Assembly (NCBI GenBank): GCA_900073065.1
Contig: FJOG01000015.1
Coordinates: 62,001 to 126,000 of the forward strand
Length of the DNA: 64,000 nt
Direction of reading: 5' to 3'
DNA from: Phialocephala subalpina
Lineage: Eukaryota; Ascomycota; Leotiomycetes; Helotiales; Mollisiaceae
Each line of letters starts with the position of its first letter. Within the stretch, counting starts at the first letter, position 1. The translations under genes and the position numbers were made by a program. The notes under the pieces were generated by a model. That model saw only the letters and a list, made by a program, of their open reading frames with translations, did not search any database and was not told the DNA's origin. Positions 21,808 to 32,044 of this stretch are shown in pieces.

Positions 21808-24764
21808 CTATACAGTGCCGTAGTGGCGAAGGGTTCCCTTAAAAACATTGTTCAGCGGCGCATACCCTTGACACTGTATTATATACTCGCTCGCTACAGC
21901 ATTGGTACCCGCCAACGGGACGGTCCACGTATACGTATACCCGCTCTGAGTCTGCGGCGCCGTCCCGATAGAGGCCCACGACCACTCCGCATTGTCTGGG
22001 CTCAACTCGTACCACGTGCCAGTATATTTGTATAAGCCCGAATAGAAACTGTTACCTTCGACGAGGTAGTTCACGAGCTCATGGTACGCTGTCCCATCCA
22101 CCTGGATAGGCGATTGAATCGGCCAACCCTTCCCGATCCCAGGGTCGGGTTGATTGATGCCGATGAAGAGCCGTACGAATCCGTAGGGGACTAAGACGTC
22201 GGCCGTGTAGGTTGCGGTGTTGCCATCGCTGGTGAAGCCAACGTTGCTGATGGTCCCAGTGGCAGGTAGGCTTTTCGTGCTCCCCGAGATGGACCGGCTA
22301 CTTCCACTGCCACTGCTCGAGGCTAGGATGGTCCTGACCTCGAAGGTGAGACCAGAGGTTCCCGGTTCGAGCATGCTAATTGTAGCTCGGGTCATGGAGG
22401 CCGGTAGTTCCAGTATCTGTGCACCGTTCTTGTAAACCGCATAACCAAGAGCATTGCCGACTGATGACCATGTGAGGGTGACGGAGCTATAGTCCAAAGA
22501 GGAGACCAGTGCGTCACTTGGAAGCCCAGCAACGTAGGAGCCGCCTAAACCATCTGGATTAACAATGCGAGGCTTGCCACTTGCTACAGCGCCCATGAAT
22601 GCTTGCATATAAGCTTCGTTGGGTAGGGTATCGTAGGGGTTGGGTTGGTTATCGTCAGTGATTTCTAGTAGCCCTGCATGGCGAGTCAAGGCAAGAGCAG
22701 CAACACTCGCAACCTGATCCTGTGGTACTCTATAGACGATGTGCTATATCTTTCGGGGATCCGTTGGCGTCCAATTATTACCAAAGAACGAGCTTTGATA
22801 AACCTCGTAGCTGTTCTCAAAGGTCAACAACGTGTCCATAGTGTTTTCAAAACATTAAGCTATTGGCGAGCCAGGATTAAGTACTGTGAATGCGCCGGGA
22901 TGTTTACGTTTCGTATAATTGTTGATGTATGCGTATACATCTGCGTAGATGTTGTTAGGACCGCATTCTGGCCAGCCTTCGTCAAAAAAGATGCCGCCGA
23001 GACTAGAGCCATATATCTCGAACCACTTGTCGATATCTTGTTCAATTTGCGAAGTCCAGTCTGCGAGGTTATGCGAGCCTAGTCGAGTTGTAAATTGTTG
23101 TTGACTCACGCCCAGGTAACCGGTGCGAACATAACCGATGACCTTTTTGCCTTGACTCGCAGCTTTATCGATCACCGATTTCCAGGCATTATCGACCACA
23201 TAATCTGGACCGTTCAAGATATTCGCAGTCAACACGCTAACCTTGTTGGAATCGTATGATAAGATTCGTAGCCACGCAGCCGGGTCCCCGGATGGGTTAA
23301 TATACGATGCCAAAGCGATCTGCTGCCCCTGGTCACTCGATGGTGTTGTCGTTGGCGGGGTATAGAGGCAGGTGTCCATTTCGAGCTTCTCTGGAATCGC
23401 GGCGAAACCATTTTGTTGCGAATTCAAGTTGACCATATTATAGATGACCAGATTAGCAATTAGCTGATGTAAAAGGATTTGTGGATGAAACACCCGTCCG
23501 TAACTGTTCATGATATTAACGAAGAGTACTCGACGAGCTTTGGAAATGCTCTTACCCGTCAGGCAGCAAATTTGGAACTTCAACATCTGAATCAGAACTG
23601 GCTGATTCAATGAACACTACGGATTCCGCACTCGAAATATCCTCCGAGGCAAACTCAATGAAATCCTGATCAATCAACGTCGCGTCCGGGTCCAAAAGCA
23701 GGGTGAGTTCCGCGAATTGACTGAGAGATCCTACGAAGGTTCCAGATTGGACGCCGTTAGTGTCTCGTTTCCAAGGACTTGCACCCTCAGGATCCCAGGA
23801 ATTCAATTCATAAAACATCAGTCCCTGTCTGAAAACTCATCAATAACTTATAGTTTTGAGTAGATCGTTAGTGGCATACCTTGTGTTGCTCTTTCTCGTT
23901 GTCTCATCAACGCCAGCTTCGCAAAATCGTCCATTGAAGTAGCCCACGTAGCCGTCATAATCCACAAACTTGACACTGGCACCAGCTCTTTCCACTGCAG
24001 CCGCCTGGATATGGTTTCAGTGGAATTTAAAACAAGTGGGAAGACCAGACATACGAGTTTGGCATTGACCGCATCGACAAGCTCATTCATTGTCCTTCGA
24101 TGAGACGAGGCGAGTTTCTGCTCAGGTTGATGGAAGTCATACAATTTCTGAACAATCATTAGTAAAGGAAGAAAATAACTTTGGTAGCTCTCACGTATAT
24201 CCAAGTGGACCAGCTGATGCTGTCGCAGTCCAATGTTAGATCCTCTCCCCAGAATTTGGCATATCTATAATATTGTCAGTAAGTCGCAGAGATCCGGAGC
24301 GTAAGAGAGACCCTGTATAGTATATCATGCCACTGCAAGTGAGTCAGCTTCAATGTGTTTGTTTGTGATCTAGATTTGTTACTGACCCTGAACCAAGCTT
24401 CGCCTTTGCTGCTTGAAGGAGCGCATCTAAGCTATTGCTGAAGGCAGAACTGTCAATAATTTGCCGGACTTCAATAGATGTAGATCTTACCGGATTGACC
24501 GCCATTTTCCGAGTGAAATCCAAGGCGATCACCCGCGCCAATTCCAGCCAAATATGAGTCGCCAATGGCTGCAAGTCTGGTGATAAAGGAGAGATCAGTT
24601 GTATCAAAAACGTCATCGTCTTGTCTCGTCATCAATTTTTTGACTTCAAAACTCGCGTTCATTGCTAGGTTTCGATATTCAGGAAAGCTTGGTGAAGAAG
24701 GAATTGCGCCGATAGCCCGCAGGAATCCCAAAACAAGGAGAACGCCCCAGGGTGAAGACCACAT
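21808..24764 (-). pseudogene. Decayed SGNH esterase-spherulin-4 (GH135-like) fusion gene
   Basis: Reading from 24764: a signal peptide (MWSSPWGVLLVLGFL), then an SGNH/GDSL hydrolase with block I AAIGDSYLAGIGAG and the later IYYTGYAKFW, WSTWIY and GRVFHP blocks, spread over short exons that still splice in phase. From about 23500 a spherulin-4 domain follows directly in the same frame (ALASYINPSGDPAAW, VIGYVRTGYLG, GGIFFDEGWPEC), then an FN3-like module and a C-terminal beta module to 21808. Spherulin-4 proteins include the GH135 galactosaminogalactan hydrolase Sph3. Lesions: the SGNH part lacks the stretch between block I and the IIDSSAF helix, including the GxND block, and the spherulin part has two in-frame stops, TAA at about 22859 and TAG at about 22745. 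Splice sites are otherwise clean, so decay is recent. Confidence 0.75.
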
Positions 24765-27461
24765 GGCGAGCAGAGTTGGTAGACTGTTATCACGAGTGTG
24801 TGGTACAGCTAATCCTAGAAACGAATTGTCAGGACTCAAGAGCTACGCGGAAAGGATGTTTTCCAAGTATCCTACTTCTTCAACGCCTGAGAGTGTTGGC
24901 TTGCTACTCATATATTAGGTTTAACGAAGATGAAGTGATAGAAAAGGGGGATCTCAATGCGCTCTAGCCATTGTCAAGATATAAGTCCTGATCTCTCGGA
25001 GCTTCCTAAAACAGCAGCTTTGCGCGCAGGAAGCTCATGTAGAGTCGGAGACATTGATACAATATCATAGCGTGATAAGAATATTCGTATCCCCGCTTTG
25101 CCCAAAGGTCTGAATCCTGCTTCCAGTCAAAGTCCATAGGCGCTTAGTAGCGCACTATTGGGTGCTTGTTGGTGATCTGCGTGCCCATGATGATACTGAG
25201 TTATACCTAGTAGGAATGCATGTAGAGAATCCCTATGTAGAGACTTGTTGGTGTGAAATAGACCAATCCCTTGGCATCTTACGATATTACAATCTCCTCT
25301 AAATTAGCAATCTCTTTACTTCTCGGGGCAAAGCCTGGCCCCTTCGACAGACACACAATATTCCATAGATTTAGGCTGAACTGCAGCAGGCTCTGAATAG
25401 CTTCATCAATCCACACCTTATCCTTGACTACTTCTGAGGGTGCTTCATCCGATATTGAGGATTGAGCCTAGGTCTTCGATCCGGCGTCAATTTTGACCAA
25501 CGATCCACAGTATTTTAACTCTTCTGTATTTTTCCGAATGACCAGAAGCAAATTGAGCTTCCAACAAAAGTTGATCCACTATCACGCCAGATAGAAGGAA
25601 GCGAAGTGACAAATCCAATATTGAAGCTAAAGCGGATGCGCCCGACAGACCAACTGCAACGCGAGGAACAGCGTTGGTCTCCGCAAAAAAAAAACATTTC
25701 CCGATGAAGGGGAGATTTGCAAGTCGTACCGGATACAATGTTCATGGGCCTGCCCCATCAACGAGCTAATTAAGTTACTACCAACGTCGAAAAAACTTGA
25801 TATATTTCGCTTAAATTTCAGTCTAAGCTAGAGCCCCGGGCGGCCCGGAAGAGGCGAACGCGACGGGACAGTTGCCAAGAGATTCGATGCAGCATTTTCA
25901 AAAATTGAATTAAGAACAGAATAGGACCACAGGGGATGTAGCCATTCGTGATACTATTAGCAATCAAAAGGTAATATCAAGTAACAATGCAACCATTTCA
26001 AGCTCCGAAATGGTCCTAGGATTTTCTATAGCAAAAATAATAACTAGGTATCTCATCATCGCGTTTGTGCATATTTTCGAGGGGTTAAAACCGTGCCCCC
26101 TTGGCTAAGACATAAAGACGGAGCTACTAACTACATAAGGAACACCAACAACGACAATTTGGTAGTCTCTGCTGACTAAAAAGCTCGTACTCAATGTAAG
26201 ACCTTGCATGTATGTAATGTAGATTCCTAGGGTCTAAGCTGATTACGATATTTCCGAATGCTTCGGCTCTAATAATAAGATTACTAGGCCGAGTGATATG
26301 TACGTGATTTCGTCCCCGCAGGATCAACCACCGAGTATGCACTCGGGGAGCTACGGGTCGGAAAGTAATATTAGTTGCTCAAGTACACGGTTTAAGCTTC
26401 TAAAGAAATAAACAAGCATACTCAAGTAAGGCCAAGCAATGCCAAGTGAAAATTTAGGTCAATATGCATTAGTCGATGTAACCTTAATAATCAGGCCATC
26501 AAGCAGCATAGCGTTCACGTGAATAGTACCGTTGAAAACATGAACTACTAGAATATCTAGTCTATTATTGAAGGTATCTCGCGGCTAAGTTAATTCTTTA
26601 CGTTTTTATACATGGGTCGAGTCATATAAGATGCAACTTTTGACTTAGAGGTGTAGGCTAGAGTCTGAATAGGTAACGCGCACTGGAAAGGCAGAGCATG
26701 GTATGCGGCGAAGCTGAGCAGGGGGAGAAAACCAACAGAGATAAATGAACCCCTACCGGCAACCAGAGTTCTGACCACCAACATCTTTAGGCCAGTTAAT
26801 AGTGGAAACGTCTGGACTCATTAAGCTAATCAGACGCTCTTGACTAAAGGAGTAGGCCTTGCATAACTCGAACCATATCTCACGGTGGTTCCGCTGCCAT
26901 GCCAAGGCGAAATTGCATCTTTCAGCGGTTGGAACGAGCTTTTTGAATTATTATAGCGCTTGCTATTGGAGGAAATGTTTTCGAAAGCTCGTTCCACTAC
27001 TTAAATGAGTGAATTCAGTGGATTCTTGCCTTGGCATGACAGCAGGTCCTCCGTGAAATATAATTGAGCAAAGAGCTAGATCAGCTCCCTCTTTCAGATT
27101 CTCGTCCGGAACAATCTCCTCGTAAAAAAATTTCCTAATTTGTGATGTGCCGGTGTGAGCAATCTATTCTAGGAGGTCCCTCCAGTGGATACTCATCTCA
27201 TGAAAAGCTATACCACAGGTGTGGAGAGCTGCCATCGAATGGCCAGTGTCAGGGTGGACGAGCGGACAGAAGAGTACTACCATATCATGCTTCTGAAGGA
27301 TGTTCTCCCCAAGTGATATACATTCGCTTTTAGTTCCTCCTTCAATTTACTGGATTGCTTCTCAGGTTGTTACTTCCAATTCTAACACTGTATAGCAACA
27401 CCGCTGACCGAATAGCTTTGTGTGTACTTCGGCAGAAACTTTAAGACCATCTTCCGACAAG
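24765..27461. other. Gene-poor stretch; one fold-back repeat
   Basis: About 2.7 kb without a supported gene. Frames are short, on both strands, and lack motifs. Composition is moderately AT-rich with many TA steps, as in mildly RIP-altered DNA. The only structured item noticed is the inverted repeat at 26881-27055. No transposase or reverse-transcriptase remnant could be read by eye. Confidence 0.5.
26881..27055. repeat. Imperfect inverted repeat / fold-back element
   Basis: The 30-mer at 26881-26910 pairs with 27026-27055 with about 26 of 30 positions matching; CATGCCAAGGC is shared exactly. A second inner pair, GGAACGAGCTT (26931-26941) and AAGCTCGTTCC (26985-26995), matches perfectly. Together they would fold into a stem about 175 bases long with unpaired bulges. 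It could be a miniature fold-back (MITE-like) element or a hairpin-RNA source. Confidence 0.6.
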
Positions 27462-28291
27462 ATGATGTTTCTAAATCCCCGGATATACGGATTGCTGATT
27501 CTGATCGTCTCTGTGCTTGTAAGAGCAGCATATGATCTTTCAATCGAGCTTGTACTAAGAGGAGATCTCCAAGTCCGGCTTGACTACAATCTTGCCAGGC
27601 CAGCGGGAGCGCCACCAACACAAACATCAAAGAAGGATATTCGCACTGTTGTTTTCACCAGTCATCTGGAATTCGGCCAAGATGTCAGTGCCTTTACTGA
27701 CGGTTAATTGGTCTAAATGGGTTTTGATGCATATGAAGAAACGCTCGTTGAGTTGGGCCGGTACGGGTTTACAAAATATGCCAAACCTAGTGTCATGACC
27801 GTCTTTGCCATTGGCAAGGAAATTTTCCTGGCATCCTCTCAGAAAGGGTTAACTTCTTTCATCAACACTTTCCCAGACTCACCAGTTGTAAAGAGTTTGG
27901 CTTTGTGCCAGGCCACTTTTTCCGATCCCACAGAGTACTATATGCACGAAGCTAAGTGTGGTGAGATTATGTCAGCGCATTCTTTTTTTCGCAAGCACCC
28001 CGCGGCGACGACGATGAACGGGCTTGGTGGAAGGACTGTGAGTGTAGAGATGGCAGGAGGGACAGGCAGTCTCCAAATCAAGGCTCCCTGTGGCACTGGG
28101 CGAGATGTAAGTAATGTGTCTCGATAGGTTTGGAGGGCACAAGCTGACTGCGCTAGGATAAATGGGGATGTAACCTTTTCGTCGAGAAACAAGGCTTAAG
28201 AGAAGTCCCAGTGGGCACCACAGCGGCACCGTATCAATTGAATGGTGTGGTAGGAGTGCCAACTGTAAGCCAGATCCCACTGTGTACTTGA
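27462..28291 (+). pseudogene. Broken gene for a secreted protein, deaminase-like motifs
   Basis: From the ATG at 27462 a signal-peptide-like start (LLILIVSVLVRAAYD) leads to about 81 codons. TAA at 27705-27707 and TAA at 27714-27716 then interrupt, after which the same frame stays open to 28106. A clean intron (28107-28156) joins it in phase to the last exon ending at 28291. Continuity of frame on both sides shows one gene of about 259 codons. The C-terminal half has HEAKCGEIMSAH and PCGTGRDDKWGC with a trailing NLFVEKQG. The C-x-E and P-C-...-C pattern recalls cytidine-deaminase-fold proteins, but that is a weak resemblance. Both stops are one CpA-to-TpA change away from CAA. Confidence 0.6.
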
Positions 28292-28914
28292 AGAATAGGA
28301 TCTCGAGACGACATCCGTGTTGTGGCGGAGCATACTTGGGAAATGCTGCGAAATTGGTCCTAGAATGAACTGTGACAGTGACGAGAAGTTGTTTGAACGT
28401 TGCTCGAAGGATCCAACATGTTTTAGTGCTCAGTCAGGGCTCAGGTTTCAAAGAATTCATGGTTTGTGAAGCATATCACTAAAAGTGATCGGTTCCATAT
28501 CGTAAAACTAAGCAGAAATTAGGACATGGCCTGTGTATCACTGAATTTGAAACTTGCAAATTTCATTAACTGTGTTAATTCAAGAGCCAAAGTCGCTTGA
28601 AAATTCTTTCCATCGACAGGAAGGGGAAGAGAGTCCAAGCCTTCTATTTGGTGACTGCATATACTTCGTCCGCAGAATAGGTTTTGTAGAACGGACGCCT
28701 CATCTAAATGCTGCAGTAAAAACAAGTTCATTTGGTGCCATTCTTTCAATACCCTGTGACTTGAAATTCTAGACCGTTGCGGTGACATATCTGTGACAGC
28801 TCTTCTTTTATGACAGGGCTCCACTCTTTGACCACCTCCTTTAGCACGAGTGTATGTAGCACTGGCTTTGTCTTTACGCATTTCAGGTTCCTTAACCTGT
28901 AAGTAATAGGGGAG
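28292..28914. other. Spacer; possible lost last exon of the F-box gene
   Basis: Convergent 3' ends meet here. On the minus strand 28893-28746 reads as a sensible protein tail (LRNLKCVKTK, LHTLVLKEVVKEW, ending FQVTGY) preceded by a good TTACAG acceptor, but it does not join the F-box frame in phase through the visible GT donor. Confidence 0.4.
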
Positions 28915-30313
28915 TTAGCAATTACCAAATCTAGGATGTTTTAGAGGCAGGGTCAGATACGTCTCCAAAACGTTTGAGACGCGCAGAATGGAAAGAACAA
29001 GCTCTTCCAATACATACCATCGCCCTATAGCAGAAGAGACCACCGTGTCCTCCCATTCAGGTTCCCAGGGCCATTCAAGCAATACATCATCCGTTATTGT
29101 CAAGACTTCGAGGTTCCGGGGGATCACATCGTCTACTGCGATAGCGTGGCGCGCATTGAATTCGCCGGTCAAGAACGGCAATGGAATTTGGAGGGTTTTC
29201 AGACAGCCCAAGTCCACAATCCCTTTCAACGTCCCTTGAAAGTCGAGGAAATCATATTCGTAAAATTCTTCGATGGAACACTTGCCAGTGATGACCAGTT
29301 CCTCTAATGTTTCGCGTACGTGCTCTAGAGCGCGACTAATATCATCGAGGTTGACCAAGACTGAACCTTCCTCCGGTCTCCCAAGATTAACTCCCGATCG
29401 GTAGTACCAATCATATCGTAGTTTCTTGAGTGCTGGAGTCATTGAGAGTAGGTGACCAAGATGCTTCGGTTCAATGGCGGTCAAGTGAAGCAATGTCAGC
29501 ACTGAAGAAGTTGGCGCCTGCATGGGCCATTCTCCCCACGACATTGGCATGGATGAAACCACTGAGAGCTCTTGAACTACTGGCAAGTAGAAGAAAGGCA
29601 ATAAGTCTGTAGACTTGAGTGAATATATGCTCCGACCCAGCCTAGCACTGAAGTTGAGATATAGCTTCCGCAAATGTTGATAAGTAGGCAACTCGTGATC
29701 AGTTTGTTTGAAAAGCGCTGCATAGAATAGCTGCCGTAGGAGCGCAGTCTCGAATGTAAATATCGGGCCGAGAACGAGATGCGTGACATGGTGTAATTGG
29801 GACAACAAAAGTGTGGTCAAGGCATCCATTGCCCCTTGGGAAAGCTGCTTCTCCCACGAGACCGCGAAATGCACTTTGGTCTGCTCTATGACCTTCGCTG
29901 CATCCTTGTAGTCCAATGCAGCAATATCAATTCTGGGAGGGATAGTATCCCGATCTTCGTGGTACGGGATGAAAGAGTCTCCGAGTAGTGAAAGACTTCG
30001 GACATGTGCGGCTAGCTCTGGTCTCCGTAAAATCGTGCGGATGAAGGCTGTAATAGGAGGTGGTCGATCTTCCAGCCATGTCCATTCAATACTCGAGTAT
30101 AATAATGGCTCGCAACTTGCGCGTGACGCTTTGCTGACAAGAGAGAGCACGTGGAGCTCAGGCAGCGAGAGTAGTTCCAGCACAGGCATATACATATCGC
30201 CTAGCAAATCCCAGAGTGAGCATCTTGGAAGTCTCTGTGTGTCGTCGTGAGCATGTTGTAAGTGTCTGTTAGGGTGTGTCCCCACTTACCTGCCATAATG
30301 TTTGCGACGCCAT
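28915..30313 (-). CDS. F-box domain protein
   Basis: Exon 1 is only 24 nt (30313-30290, MASQTLWQ); a 55-bp intron leads to exon 2 (30234-28915), giving about 447 aa. The start of exon 2 holds an F-box-like motif (MPVLELLSLPELHVLSLVSKASR), expected to bind Skp1 and bring a substrate to an SCF ubiquitin ligase. The rest is a leucine-rich substrate region without catalytic motifs (VRSLSLLGDSF, LRKLYLNF, LEELVITG, LEVLTITDDV). Exon 1 was chosen because its ATG, GTAAGT donor and ACACAG acceptor restore the F-box frame exactly; the longer upstream reading begins with GTG. The 3' end is uncertain: a GTAATT donor near 28908 would end the protein two codons earlier. Target unknown. Confidence 0.75.
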
Positions 30314-30960
30314 GACTGTAAGAAAAATAAATCGATATAATTGCGCGCCTCGAGTGCGTGCAGAGTCGGGAGTGGTGGTTGTGGTGGTGTTTGTGGTTGT
30401 GGTGGTGTTTGTGGTTGTGGTGATGGGATACCCTCGATGCCTGCATGTGCTTACACGATAAAGTAGAACTACCTAATGCTGGAAATCTTGTCGGAAGTTG
30501 GGGCCGGCCAAAGGCATACAGTATCACATGCACCATAGGGCCGAAGAGACACCATTTTTCACACCTACCCCTCCTACTAGTGATTATATGCAGGAACATC
30601 CGGTACGAGCCGCGACCCCGAAAAACTTCAAAGCTTTGTTCATTGCCAAGGAATCTTGGGAGGTTTGCAGCGGGTTTATTTGGGACCTACTATAGGCTGC
30701 TTAAGCGCCTGGATGGGGCGAGCCGTGCACAACTTTTGCGCTCACCAGAATATTCATCAGGGCCCGGGTTAGTTGATTTTTTGGGAGCGCAGTGGCGGCA
30801 GCATAAGGTCCCCCTCACATCTCGGCCACCCCCATGTTGGTCACTTTATATAATTAAAGATTATTCAACCAAAAATTTATATTATTATAAAAGCTTTTTT
30901 GTTTTATATTTTTAATATATAAGAGTACAATTCATCAAAATTTAAAGTTACTTTAAAAAC
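30314..30960. other. Upstream of F-box gene: TG-rich microsatellite and AT-rich edge
   Basis: A GGTTGTGGTGGTGTTTGT-type simple repeat spans 30373-30423, in the F-box promoter. From about 30835 the sequence turns strongly AT-rich. No gene supported. Confidence 0.5.
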
Positions 30961-30989
30961 ATTTTATTAAATAATTTCTCTGCTAGGCA

Positions 30990-31240
30990 TTTTCGGCATC
31001 CACATACCGCTGATCTACGACGAGGGAATGTTCAATGCACGGAGTTGGCTTCAATTGGAACTCGACCGGCGAGCCAATAAGCGATTACCAGATCTTTCGA
31101 GAAATCCAATTCTAAACCCACATCCAGTGAAAAGAAACTATCGGAAAGTAGTTGTAATAATCATATACTGGGAGTTTGATCGACTAGAAATGACCGTAAG
31201 TTCGCATACTTCGCATTGCCTCTGCCAAGCGTTTAAATAA
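30990..31240 (+). pseudogene. HET-domain gene remnant
   Basis: One frame reads GIHIPLIYDEGMFNARSWLQLELD, very close to the G-V-x-(I/M)-P-L-I-Y-G-E-G box found just after the regulated part of many HET-domain proteins. The rest of the frame is unrelated and the upstream sequence is AT-rich and stop-filled. It is best read as the tail of a lost HET gene, separate from the intact one at 32045-33994. Confidence 0.4.
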
Positions 31241-32044
31241 AATAGACTCAGAGAATTTCAAACATCTTCCGGGAACTATATTACTATGAGACCCGAGAAA
31301 TTATGCCCACACTCGAGGAGCAAGACAGACATGAGCCTTATTGGCCTTGGCCCGACAGCTCTGATATTAATAAGAGGGATCCTCAAATCATGTACAGTAA
31401 AAGGCGAAATGGGCATCGCAAGTTTTAGTCGATTATTTTAAGGAATGGCGGGGTTTCGCCTGTGGCTTGTGTGGCTTTAAGCCTGTAATTAAGGCCTAGC
31501 CCGCTGATAGTATGTAGCGCTCAGGTATTATCAGATGTCAGTTGAGGACTCGTAATCAGTGGCAGTAGTATCAATGCGGTGGAGAAATCGGGATATGTTG
31601 GCATGAAGCCGCATCATCAGTTACGCATCGCTTCACTAGGCGGTTTGGCCTAATTCGGATGTGCCAGTGAGAGCACTATATCAAGCAGACATTTCCACTT
31701 AGCTAGACAGACAGATTTGACATCAATACCATACATTTTGCCCTGACCACTTCCGCAACTGATATCAGAACAGTAATTCATACCGAATAAAGGCAGAGAA
31801 GGGATGTCTTAGCCTAATTGGCAGCGCGTGTCAGTTGCTTGGGAAAGACTGCATTGGTGGTGAAAAGGGCTATGGAAGAGCTATATATACACAGAGGGGA
31901 GGGGTACCCCCCCCTACCCCCAGGAGGACCCTGAAACAGGCCGCGTGTAGGCCGCGTTCTCAACTGACAGCGCGAGCCCACTGTAAACGTCAGCACCTCT
32001 GTACACTGGTTGCAAAGATCCTCATACAATTCATTGCTGCTTCT
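31241..32044. other. Intergenic, no gene seen
   Basis: About 800 bp between the HET remnant and the HET gene stop. It includes a C/G-rich tract (GGTACCCCCCCCTACCCCC at 31903-31921). No coding frame or RNA gene recognised. Confidence 0.4.

Noticed and set aside
30373..30430. GTGGTGTTTGTGGTT tract as CRISPR-like repeat
   Set aside because: A simple-sequence microsatellite without spacers, in a eukaryote.
31903..31921. C-run near 31910 as a telomere or regulatory element
   Set aside because: A short homopolymer-like tract without repeat units; nothing else supports function.
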